Below are positions 1-6,071 of a stretch of DNA of 8,869 bases, in pieces. The stretch lies in contig PABS01000091.1 of assembly GCA_002699325.1 (NCBI GenBank), positions 8,682-17,550 of the forward strand, given 5' to 3'. Below the pieces are notes generated by a model. The model made no database searches. It saw nothing but the letters and a program-made list of their open reading frames with translations, and was not told the origin of the DNA. Position 1 is the stretch's first letter, and each line of letters starts with the position of its first letter. This stretch comes from Ponticaulis sp. (lineage in GTDB: Bacteria > Pseudomonadota > Alphaproteobacteria > Caulobacterales > Hyphomonadaceae). Both the position numbers and the translations under genes were made by a program.

Positions 1-1
1 G

Positions 2-304
2 GTCGAGAAGCCAGACGGCAGCGTGGATACACTCGAAGGGGTGGACGGCTTCTGGTTCACAGGCGATGAACAGTGGTACAGTGCCGACGAACTCGCGGGA
101 TCACCGAGCCCTTCAAATGACCTTTTTGTGGCCGAAAAGTCAGGACCACCTTCGTCATCTGACGCAGACCTGGCCTTTACTACGCACACAGACATTAGCG
201 ACCCGGCGCCTGCTTCCTATGACATGGCCTGGCTCATGCCAGAGGATGATCTGACAACTCCTGATCATGCATCAATGTTCGGTCTGCAGGATGATATGTT
301 CTGA
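2..304 (+). CDS. 3' end of a probable RTX-like, type I secreted protein (partial)
   Basis: The frame is open from the left edge of the window to a TGA at 302-304, so this is the last 100 codons of a longer gene; the GTG at 23 is not needed as a start. The visible part begins with a block reading DTLEGVDGFWFTGDEQWYS followed by ADEL. It resembles the flanking element that ends RTX nonapeptide arrays (D-T-L-x-G-V/I-E-x-I/F-x-F, then an aromatic and a D/E-L). After it comes an acidic, Ser/Pro-rich, low-complexity stretch. The extreme C-terminus, QDDMF, has acidic residues before hydrophobic ones, as in many type I secretion signals. No GGxGxDxxx repeats are inside the window, so the RTX call rests on this flank alone. 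The gene converges on the MarR gene with 30 bases between stop codons. Moderate confidence that it is coding, low to moderate on family. Confidence 0.55.
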   Translation, partial: VEKPDGSVDTLEGVDGFWFTGDEQWYSADELAGSPSPSNDLFVAEKSGPPSSSDADLAFTTHTDISDPAPASYDMAWLMPEDDLTTPDHASMFGLQDDMF

Positions 305-313
305 TTGCCGGGT

Positions 314-340
314 GACTGAGCGGCGTCTCGTCGCTCAGTC
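314..340. terminator. Hairpin between convergent genes, possible bidirectional terminator
   Basis: GACTGAGCG (314-322) pairs perfectly with CGCTCAGTC (332-340), leaving a 9-base loop. It sits between the RTX-like gene (stop at 302-304) and the minus-strand MarR gene, whose TGA (335-337) lies inside the right arm. There is no T-run on either side, so it is a weak intrinsic terminator at best. Its position between convergent genes is the main argument. Confidence 0.45.
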
Positions 341-757
341 CTCGTAATCCCAAAGCCCATTAATCAGTTCAACAAAGCCGTCTCTGTGTTCGGGCGGGAT
401 GCGTTGAAGCAGTCGCACCTCTTGAGCCTCCATAATGCCAAGAGCCTGTTTTGCCAGATGTGAGCCCTGATCGGTCAGACAGAGACCGTGAGAACGGCCA
501 TCTACCCTCACGCGTTCAAGTAAACCTCGCTCATCCAGCCGCCCGATGATCGGAGCAACATTTGCGCTGGCGATACTCAGGAGTTTGCCAATCTCACTCT
601 GCGTAATGTTCGGATTGGCGCGAATTACAGTCAGAATAGACGCTTCGGTCAACCTCAGATCAAGCTCAGCGAGCCGGGGCGTAAGGTCTGAGAGGAAGGC
701 ATTCGACGCCCGGCGAAGTGCATAGCCGGGGAATTTCCGTAGCGGATCCTGAACCAT
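335..757 (-). CDS. MarR-family transcriptional regulator
   Basis: A 140-residue protein of typical MarR length. A dimerisation helix comes first (about 10-30), then the winged helix: residues 51-80 (ITQSEIGKLL, then NVAPIIGRLDERGLL) form helix-turn-helix plus recognition helix. The wing is DGRSHGLCLTDQG (86-98), with the D-x-R typical of MarR proteins followed by the L-T-x-x-G motif. A C-terminal helix ends in an acidic tail. The family usually binds DNA as a dimer at palindromes in its own promoter and is released by small ligands; the ligand cannot be read from the sequence. An in-frame TTG start at 772 would add five residues, but the ATG at 757 has AAAGG five bases upstream and is preferred. 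The gene is divergent from galE, and a 19-bp palindrome lies in the shared upstream region. Target genes are unknown. Confidence 0.88.
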   Translation of the reverse strand: MVQDPLRKFPGYALRRASNAFLSDLTPRLAELDLRLTEASILTVIRANPNITQSEIGKLLSIASANVAPIIGRLDERGLLERVRVDGRSHGLCLTDQGSHLAKQALGIMEAQEVRLLQRIPPEHRDGFVELINGLWDYED

Positions 758-762
758 ATCGA

Positions 763-767
763 CCTTT
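763..767 (-). promoter_or_regulatory. Ribosome binding site of the MarR gene
   Basis: AAAGG on the minus strand, five bases before the ATG at 757. It supports that start over the TTG at 772, which lies upstream of this site. Confidence 0.55.
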
Positions 768-882
768 ATCAAATACCATCAAAATGAATCGGCAGACCAA
801 AACCTATACAGATAAATAAATAAGTCGAGCTGATACACTCTATTCAATATTCATTGTGAGCAGACGTGACCTATGTAGACCA

Positions 883-901
883 TATTGACATCATGACAAT
901 A
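883..901. promoter_or_regulatory. 19-bp palindrome, candidate MarR operator
   Basis: The sequence TATTGACATCATGACAATA is symmetric at eight of nine base pairs around a central C (892); only A888/A896 breaks it. Half-site: TATTGnCAT. MarR proteins bind palindromes of about this size near their own promoters, and this one lies 126 bases upstream of the MarR start and 164 upstream of galE. It contains TTGACA on the plus strand and TTGTCA on the minus strand, so it could overlap a -35 element, although I found no good -10 at the right distance. What binds it is inference. Confidence 0.5.
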
Positions 902-1064
902 AATATCGCCGCGGCCGATTATTAAGTGGCGCGCCTTTCTTATTCAGCGCAGACATTTACATACGCCTATTTTTATCCCTTGGCTAAGGACCACCTAACT
1001 GAATACCATTTGGCGACCGGGTTAAGGTTACGCGCTTCGCGGCAGGTCAGAGGAGCCTGAAATA

Positions 1065-2072
1065 GTGAAATCCGCTTCCAAGCATGTCATTGTCGCAGGT
1101 GGAGCTGGCTATGTGGGCTCACACACCTGTCTGGCGCTTGCGCGGGCCGGGTACATTCCTGTCGTTTACGATAATCTTTCAAATGGCCATCGCGATTTTG
1201 TCCAATGGGGTCCATTTGTCGAGGGCGATATTCAGGACACGGAAAATCTGGCCGAAGCCTTCCAGATGTACGCGCCCGTCGGAGTTTTGCATTTCGCGGC
1301 ACTGATCGAAGTGGGCGAATCCGTCAAAGATCCGATCTCGTTCTATCGAAACAATGTTACCGGCGCGATCAGCCTGATCGAATGCGCGAAGACGTACGGC
1401 GTTCCGCTGGTTTTTTCTTCGACCTGCGCAACATATGGAACGCCTGCCTACCTGCCTATGGATGAAGTCCATGAGCAGACACCCTTAAACCCCTATGGAC
1501 GCACGAAACTGGTCGTTGAGCAGGCCTTGTCCGATCTGCGTCAATACAGCAACTATCCGTCGATTGCGCTTCGATACTTCAATGCAGCAGGCGCCGACCC
1601 TGAAGGGCGTATCGGCGAATGGCATGAGCCAGAGACACACGCCATTCCAATCGCCCTCGATAATGCCCTGGGAATACGTTCGGGCTTCAGCATAAATGGC
1701 GATGACTATGAGACACGCGATGGAACGTGCATCAGAGACTACGTCCACGTTCTGGACCTGGCCGAGGCGCATGTGAAGGCACTTGAACGCCTTCTTGATG
1801 GACATTTGGGAGGTGCATTCAACCTCGGAACTGGAAATGGCACCAGCGTCAGGGAGCTGGTTGAAACGATAAAATCTGTCACCGGAAAATCATTCGACGT
1901 CCAGATAGCGCCGCGGCGGATGGGGGATAGTCCCGTGTTGATTGCAAACCGAGAAAAAGCCGAAACGGAACTCGAGTGGCGGCCCCGGCGAAACATCACA
2001 GAGATCATCACAGATGCGTGGAACTGGCACCAGAAACTCCGTGCAAAAACGCATCCAGATAGCTTAGCCTGA
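1065..2072 (+). CDS. galE: UDP-glucose 4-epimerase (GalE)
   Basis: Interconverts UDP-glucose and UDP-galactose in the cytoplasm using tightly bound NAD, feeding galactose into surface polysaccharides. The 335 residues match the usual GalE length. The Rossmann motif GGAGYVG is at 12-18, followed by the acidic residue of the NAD site in VVYDNLSNGH (33-42). The short-chain dehydrogenase catalytic set is present: T120 in FSSTCATYG replaces the serine of the E. coli enzyme, a common variant, and YGRTK gives Y144 and K148. The substrate-binding region has RYFNAAGADPEG (170-181) and HEPETHAIP, and CIRDYVHVLDLAEAH is the standard GalE signature. The GTG start at 1065 is backed by AGAGGAG at 1049-1055. 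The 3' end overlaps the convergent sulfotransferase gene by nine bases. A UDP-GlcNAc or pentose epimerase is possible, since specificity in this family is hard to read from sequence. Confidence 0.93.
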   Translation: MKSASKHVIVAGGAGYVGSHTCLALARAGYIPVVYDNLSNGHRDFVQWGPFVEGDIQDTENLAEAFQMYAPVGVLHFAALIEVGESVKDPISFYRNNVTGAISLIECAKTYGVPLVFSSTCATYGTPAYLPMDEVHEQTPLNPYGRTKLVVEQALSDLRQYSNYPSIALRYFNAAGADPEGRIGEWHEPETHAIPIALDNALGIRSGFSINGDDYETRDGTCIRDYVHVLDLAEAHVKALERLLDGHLGGAFNLGTGNGTSVRELVETIKSVTGKSFDVQIAPRRMGDSPVLIANREKAETELEWRPRRNITEIITDAWNWHQKLRAKTHPDSLA

Positions 2073-2966
2073 CATAGGCAGAAGTTCTTTCTGCCAGACA
2101 CGCCGCAAATCCTCCGGCGAGGAGAGCCGGTCCTGGATCATAGTCTCAATTCGCTCATCATCTCCAACCAGTCGATCAATGACACTTTGGCGAAGATCTT
2201 CCACCTGCAAAGCCCCACTCTGAGCTGTATTTCTCCGCGCCGGCGGTCGGTCCATACCCAGAACAGTGGTAAGAATATCGTCGGTTTCCTCTGTGGATAT
2301 GAAATAAACCTTGTTCACTTCCTCCAGAGGACAATCGGAGAAATATCTGCCGTAGATTCCTCCCATCTGACTGACATAAGCATCAGACGCCGCGATCGCG
2401 ATGGCCGTATCCTTTGTTTCCCGAACCTCAACGCCATCCGCCTCAAGCAATCCTAGCCAGTGAAGCGAAAACGCCCTGACATCAGCAGGCTGCCCGTCCG
2501 GATCAGCCTTAAACCGAAGAATCCGCCTATGGATCATGTTGATGTTCGAAACATGCACCTCACTGCTTTTTCGATAAATCGAAAAAACAAAACGTGCTGC
2601 AGAAGCACCCCCGGCGTTGATAACCTGAGGAAAAATGTGATGCGCCCGTGTGATCAAAGAACACGATGAATCAGATTTCAAATGAGACAGCTGGCCAAGA
2701 AACCTGTCCCAGGGCGCGTCGACTGAGATGAGTTGAGTTTCAGCCCCCCTTTCGAGCTCATGCGCCAGCGTCGTTCCGCCAGTTTTCGGAATATGGAGAA
2801 AATGGCCAAAGCGTAGGCCATTGTGACCGATATACTCGGTAATAAGCCGCCAGCGGAGGAGAATATTGTTGACCTGCCGCACGTCGCCCCGCAGCAAATA
2901 GGGGTATCTGTCCACCAAAAACGATTTCAGTTCAGCTGATAATTGTTCTGCCATCTGCGATATCAT
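2064..2966 (-). CDS. PAPS-dependent sulfotransferase, probably acting on a glycan
   Basis: The 300-residue protein has the 5'-phosphosulfate-binding loop of carbohydrate sulfotransferases: FLHIPKTGGTTL at 56-67, with K61 and T62 as expected contacts to the PAPS donor. This HIPKTGGT form is typical of the Sulfotransfer_2/heparan-sulfate 2-O-type family. The 3'-phosphate motif (classically R-D-P-x-x-R-x-x-S) appears at 132-140, where R132 and S140 keep the spacing but D, P and the second R are replaced (RKSSEVHVS). There is no signal peptide or membrane segment, so it is probably cytoplasmic. The start is uncertain: ATG at 2966 gives 300 residues, another in-frame ATG lies at 2954, and neither has a clear Shine-Dalgarno sequence. 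It follows the glycosyltransferase gene by 25 bases on the same strand, so co-transcription is likely and the substrate is probably the glycan made there. The acceptor is not known. Confidence 0.78.
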   Translation of the reverse strand: MISQMAEQLSAELKSFLVDRYPYLLRGDVRQVNNILLRWRLITEYIGHNGLRFGHFLHIPKTGGTTLAHELERGAETQLISVDAPWDRFLGQLSHLKSDSSCSLITRAHHIFPQVINAGGASAARFVFSIYRKSSEVHVSNINMIHRRILRFKADPDGQPADVRAFSLHWLGLLEADGVEVRETKDTAIAIAASDAYVSQMGGIYGRYFSDCPLEEVNKVYFISTEETDDILTTVLGMDRPPARRNTAQSGALQVEDLRQSVIDRLVGDDERIETMIQDRLSSPEDLRRVWQKELLPMSG

Positions 2967-2991
2967 TTGATTGAGGGTTCAGTGCTCAGGT

Positions 2992-5940
2992 TCAGTCCGC
3001 ATCCGGAGGCACTTTAACTTCCATACCGAATAGAAGGATTTTCGCTCTTTCCGGCCAGACCAGTTCGAGCTCGATCAGCTCACCATCATGTTCCGGTCCG
3101 CGCGCAGCGTAGAGCTCCGGGTTCGGTCCGACCATGTGCGTGACAGTTTCTCCGTCACCGCATGTCATCTGAACTTCTGCATGTTGACCATCAGCGGTTT
3201 TGATCGACATGAAGAACCAGATTTCCACATCATCCTGAGGCCAGTCAGAACAATCAAAGCGGATGATGGACCGCCCGACGTCATTCGTAATGTGCGGATG
3301 GCTCGTGGGCTCCCATCCCGCTGGCAGAACCGAAGGAAAATCCTCACAGCCAATATATTTGTTGGGCTCTACGGTCAGAAGATTCGAGATATCCTGGGCC
3401 AGGCCGCAAACGCGAAACGGTGTTTCGATCTGACCAGCACCTTTCACAGGCGTGATCTCGAAATATTCAGCCTTTGACCATCCGCGCGCAGGCGCAGGCA
3501 ATCCACCCCAGCTTTCTCCAGCTTCGAGATCACAATGGAGCTCATGGCCTGTTGGAATATGCCGGATGCGGGCGACTGATTTCGCCACTGACCTGAATTT
3601 GAAATAGATCGGGTAATCGGGAACCGGACGCTCGGCCACGAGCCTTATCCGGTAAGGTGCTGGCAAGACATCGCCAGAATTCCCCGAAGGATAGACGTGC
3701 CCGAAGGTAACATTGGTCACCAGAGCATAATTTTCATCATGCAGTCGCGCCGGGATCTGGCGAGCAGTTAACCGACCTGAAGGTGGATAGTCCAACGTCA
3801 CCGGCTCGAGCGCGTAATACCCAAATCCAGCCTGCCGGCCTTCTTCGTCTCCCAGCGATGCGGTCTCTGCTGGAATAACGGTCAGACGCTCCATCATTAA
3901 TGACGCTGGCAACTCAATTCGTATACAGAAAAAGCCGCGGTCAGATAATGTGACCTCAGCCGTCTGATCGCCAAAAGTAATATTCAGATATTGGTCTGCA
4001 GCAAGATTGTTACCACGAAGCAGATAGCTGGCTGTCTGATGATGTGCAGGAATAGCTATCTCAATTCCGCCAGTACTCACACACCGCGTTCGATGGAAAA
4101 GTCCCAGTTCCGGATATGGCCCTTCAGGTGGATAGCCGCCGCATACAAGCACCGGCGTTTGCGCATTATATGTCCCGATCCGATAGTCAGAACCCGGTTC
4201 GAAATGATCATCGATATGCGAGGGTTGAAGAGTGTAGCTGTGATAGATCTGGTGCCATTCTGACTGGCACATATGCTCATTTTTGGAGGAGAACCCGCCG
4301 CCTTCATAAATCGAAATCAACTCCGGCATGACCTCGACCTTTGCGCCGTCTTCAATCACCTGACGCAAAAGAAAGTCATGATCGGCCGCAATCCGGTAGC
4401 GGAGATCATACCGATAGCGATCAAACGCAGAGCGACGCGTAAACGTTGACTGGTGGCTTGGAATGGCGCTGAACCAGTGATGGTCGAGGGCGCCCTCCTG
4501 AAGCTGAGCGACGATCTGATCGAAATGGCCTGCCTGGCGGCGAAAGGGTGTGTTGGTTTTCTTGTCCAGGTAAATATGCCCACCCACGACGAGGTCTGCG
4601 TCGGATTGTTTGAGGGAGGCTAATACTTTGCCAAGGACCGTATCCGAATAAAAGACATCCGCCGCATTCAGAAAAAAGACGAATTCGCCATCGCACAAGT
4701 CGATGCAGATATTCATCCCATCATAAACGCCCGTGTCATTGATCGTTGCGAACCGGATCGGAAGATCCGGAAAATCTTCTGCAACAGCTCGCGGATCATC
4801 GTCTGAGCAACTGTCGCCGATGAGGATTTCATAACCGCCAGAACAACCCTGCTCTGCAATGCTTTGAAGCGTTTTGCGCAGACCTTTGCGGTCATTCTTG
4901 ATTGTGATGACAATGCTCAGAACCGGATCAGCATCCGGCGCTTTTGCAAGCACCTCCGGCCCATCGAGCAAAACATCATCGCTGCCTGTAGCTGCGCCAA
5001 TTCTGGATGTATCTGAGGTCGCAGCGCGTTGAATGATGCGCTTGAGCTCTGGCACACTCGCCTGCCAGGCGTTCCATCCCTCCATGCAAGCCTCTCGTGC
5101 CTGCTTGCCATAACGCTGGAGTTCGGCACGGGTTGGCGGCTCGGTGCGCCATGGGCTCAGAATAATGCCATTTATACGATCAGATATATATTCATTGGCT
5201 GTTGGCAGATTGGGGGCAATTACGCACTGGCCCATCGCCAATGACTCCAGAAAGCTATGACCGATCCCTTCCAGTGTCCGGGAGACGAAACAAACGCCAT
5301 GTTCGGCCTTTGCCTTCAGAAAATCACTTTTCTGATCAAACCAGTCACTTCGCGAAACAGACGGAAAATCTAACTCTTCCGTGCTCTCACCATAATCCGC
5401 CACCGCGTGGAGGTGCAGATGCTTCAATGAATACTGATTGCAGAGATCGGCAACGGCGAGCGCATTCCACCATTCTTCAGGGCGGCGCTCCCAAAAGAAT
5501 GCAGATTGGTAGAGCTCTGCCTTGTCTGAGAGATCCGGATAATCTTCCGGGTTCGTGTAATACTGGAAATAATGACTTCGACATCCCGCAGAGATCAGCA
5601 TCTCATGCTGCTCGCGGCAGAAGGAAATGAAAGTCGCCGTACGAAAACGATGCCAGTATTCACGCTGGCGTAAAGCCGCCGCATCCCACATTGGCACGAT
5701 CAGCAGTCTCTGCCCCAGCCCCAGAAGCCGCTCAGCAAAGTGTTCAGACTGCCAGCAAACGACCAGATCAAACGCCCCGAACACCACGCTTTCAAAGACA
5801 TCGTCGGAGTCTGTTTCAATGCCTGTATTGTCGGAATTGAAGAACTCGACCTCAGAAGTCAGTTCTTTCAGTATGTCCTTGAAGAAGGAGGATGAACCGG
5901 TTTTTTCGTGGAAGTGATTTCCAACAAACGCAATTCGCAT
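2992..5940 (-). CDS. Bifunctional GT4-like/GT2 glycosyltransferase with large C-terminal extension
   Basis: A 982-residue cytoplasmic-looking protein without signal peptide or membrane helices. Residues 1 to about 305 are GT4-like: a first Rossmann strand (MRIAFVGNHF) and, in the second half, the retaining E-x7-E motif from E224 to E232 (EGIGHSFLE), then AMGQCVIAPNLPTANEYI. Residues 338 to about 550 are a GT-A fold GT2 domain of WcaE/WfgS type: LSIVITIKND at the start, GDSCSDDD around 375-382, TGVYDGMN (403-410), FLNAAD (423-428) in the DxD position and AADHDFLLR (518-526). From about 575 to 982 comes a strand-rich stretch with no domain I recognise, beginning after VLVCGGYPPEGPYPELG. The ATG at 5940 has a strong AAGGGGG four bases upstream. 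It is the first gene of a unit with the sulfotransferase. Two fused transferases suggest consecutive sugar additions to one surface glycan; sugars and acceptor are not deducible. Confidence 0.85.
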   Translation of the reverse strand: MRIAFVGNHFHEKTGSSSFFKDILKELTSEVEFFNSDNTGIETDSDDVFESVVFGAFDLVVCWQSEHFAERLLGLGQRLLIVPMWDAAALRQREYWHRFRTATFISFCREQHEMLISAGCRSHYFQYYTNPEDYPDLSDKAELYQSAFFWERRPEEWWNALAVADLCNQYSLKHLHLHAVADYGESTEELDFPSVSRSDWFDQKSDFLKAKAEHGVCFVSRTLEGIGHSFLESLAMGQCVIAPNLPTANEYISDRINGIILSPWRTEPPTRAELQRYGKQAREACMEGWNAWQASVPELKRIIQRAATSDTSRIGAATGSDDVLLDGPEVLAKAPDADPVLSIVITIKNDRKGLRKTLQSIAEQGCSGGYEILIGDSCSDDDPRAVAEDFPDLPIRFATINDTGVYDGMNICIDLCDGEFVFFLNAADVFYSDTVLGKVLASLKQSDADLVVGGHIYLDKKTNTPFRRQAGHFDQIVAQLQEGALDHHWFSAIPSHQSTFTRRSAFDRYRYDLRYRIAADHDFLLRQVIEDGAKVEVMPELISIYEGGGFSSKNEHMCQSEWHQIYHSYTLQPSHIDDHFEPGSDYRIGTYNAQTPVLVCGGYPPEGPYPELGLFHRTRCVSTGGIEIAIPAHHQTASYLLRGNNLAADQYLNITFGDQTAEVTLSDRGFFCIRIELPASLMMERLTVIPAETASLGDEEGRQAGFGYYALEPVTLDYPPSGRLTARQIPARLHDENYALVTNVTFGHVYPSGNSGDVLPAPYRIRLVAERPVPDYPIYFKFRSVAKSVARIRHIPTGHELHCDLEAGESWGGLPAPARGWSKAEYFEITPVKGAGQIETPFRVCGLAQDISNLLTVEPNKYIGCEDFPSVLPAGWEPTSHPHITNDVGRSIIRFDCSDWPQDDVEIWFFMSIKTADGQHAEVQMTCGDGETVTHMVGPNPELYAARGPEHDGELIELELVWPERAKILLFGMEVKVPPDAD

Positions 5941-6071
5941 ACTGCCCCCTTCTACACTGAGGTTGAGTCTTATCGGCTCCGTCTCCAGTTTAAAAGACGT
6001 ATGAAGTCTCCGCTCTCCTCATTTTTCAATCTGTCGTAAGATGAGGCTGTCAAACCCGGAAAAGAGATCGA
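5941..6071. other. Divergent promoter region, glycosyltransferase/amidohydrolase
   Basis: These 131 bases separate two divergent genes and must hold the promoter of the amidohydrolase and probably that of the glycosyltransferase-sulfotransferase unit. AAGGGGG (minus strand, 5945-5951) is the ribosome binding site of the glycosyltransferase. A purine-rich GGAAAAGAG (6058-6066) precedes the amidohydrolase ATG by five bases. I see no convincing palindrome. Confidence 0.5.
6025..6053 (-). promoter_or_regulatory. Candidate promoter of the glycosyltransferase unit
   Basis: A perfect -35 consensus TTGACA (minus strand, 6048-6053) is followed after 17 bases by ATTGAA (6025-6030), a poor -10. It would give a 5' leader of roughly 80 bases before the ATG at 5940. 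Only the -35 is persuasive. Confidence 0.25.

Larger units (their letters stand above)
758..1064. other. Divergent intergenic region between the MarR gene and galE
   Basis: These 307 bases are visibly more AT-rich than the flanking genes and hold no convincing gene. The main element is the palindrome at 883-901. A weak candidate promoter for the MarR gene on the minus strand is TTGAAT (842-847), 17 bases, CTTATT (819-824). A weak candidate for galE on the plus strand is TTGGCT (980-985), 18 bases, TACCAT (1004-1009). The galE ribosome binding site, AGAGGAG, is at 1049-1055. Both -10 elements are poor, so these promoter calls are tentative. Confidence 0.4.

Noticed and set aside
758..772. TTG start five codons upstream for the MarR gene
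   Set aside because: The ATG at 757 is preceded by AAAGG at good spacing; that site lies within the would-be extension.
845..856. CAAT/ATTG inverted repeat as a second operator
   Set aside because: Only four bases per arm in an AT-rich region, which is expected by chance; it does not share the half-site of the 883-901 palindrome.
1031..1041. CGCG-CTT-CGCG hairpin upstream of the galE ribosome binding site as a riboswitch or attenuator
   Set aside because: A four-base stem with a three-base loop and no surrounding structure is too small to support a regulatory RNA.
5202..5630. Open frame of 142 codons on the plus strand inside the glycosyltransferase gene
   Set aside because: Antisense to a clear GT4-like domain; the translation is low in hydrophobic structure and has no recognisable motif.
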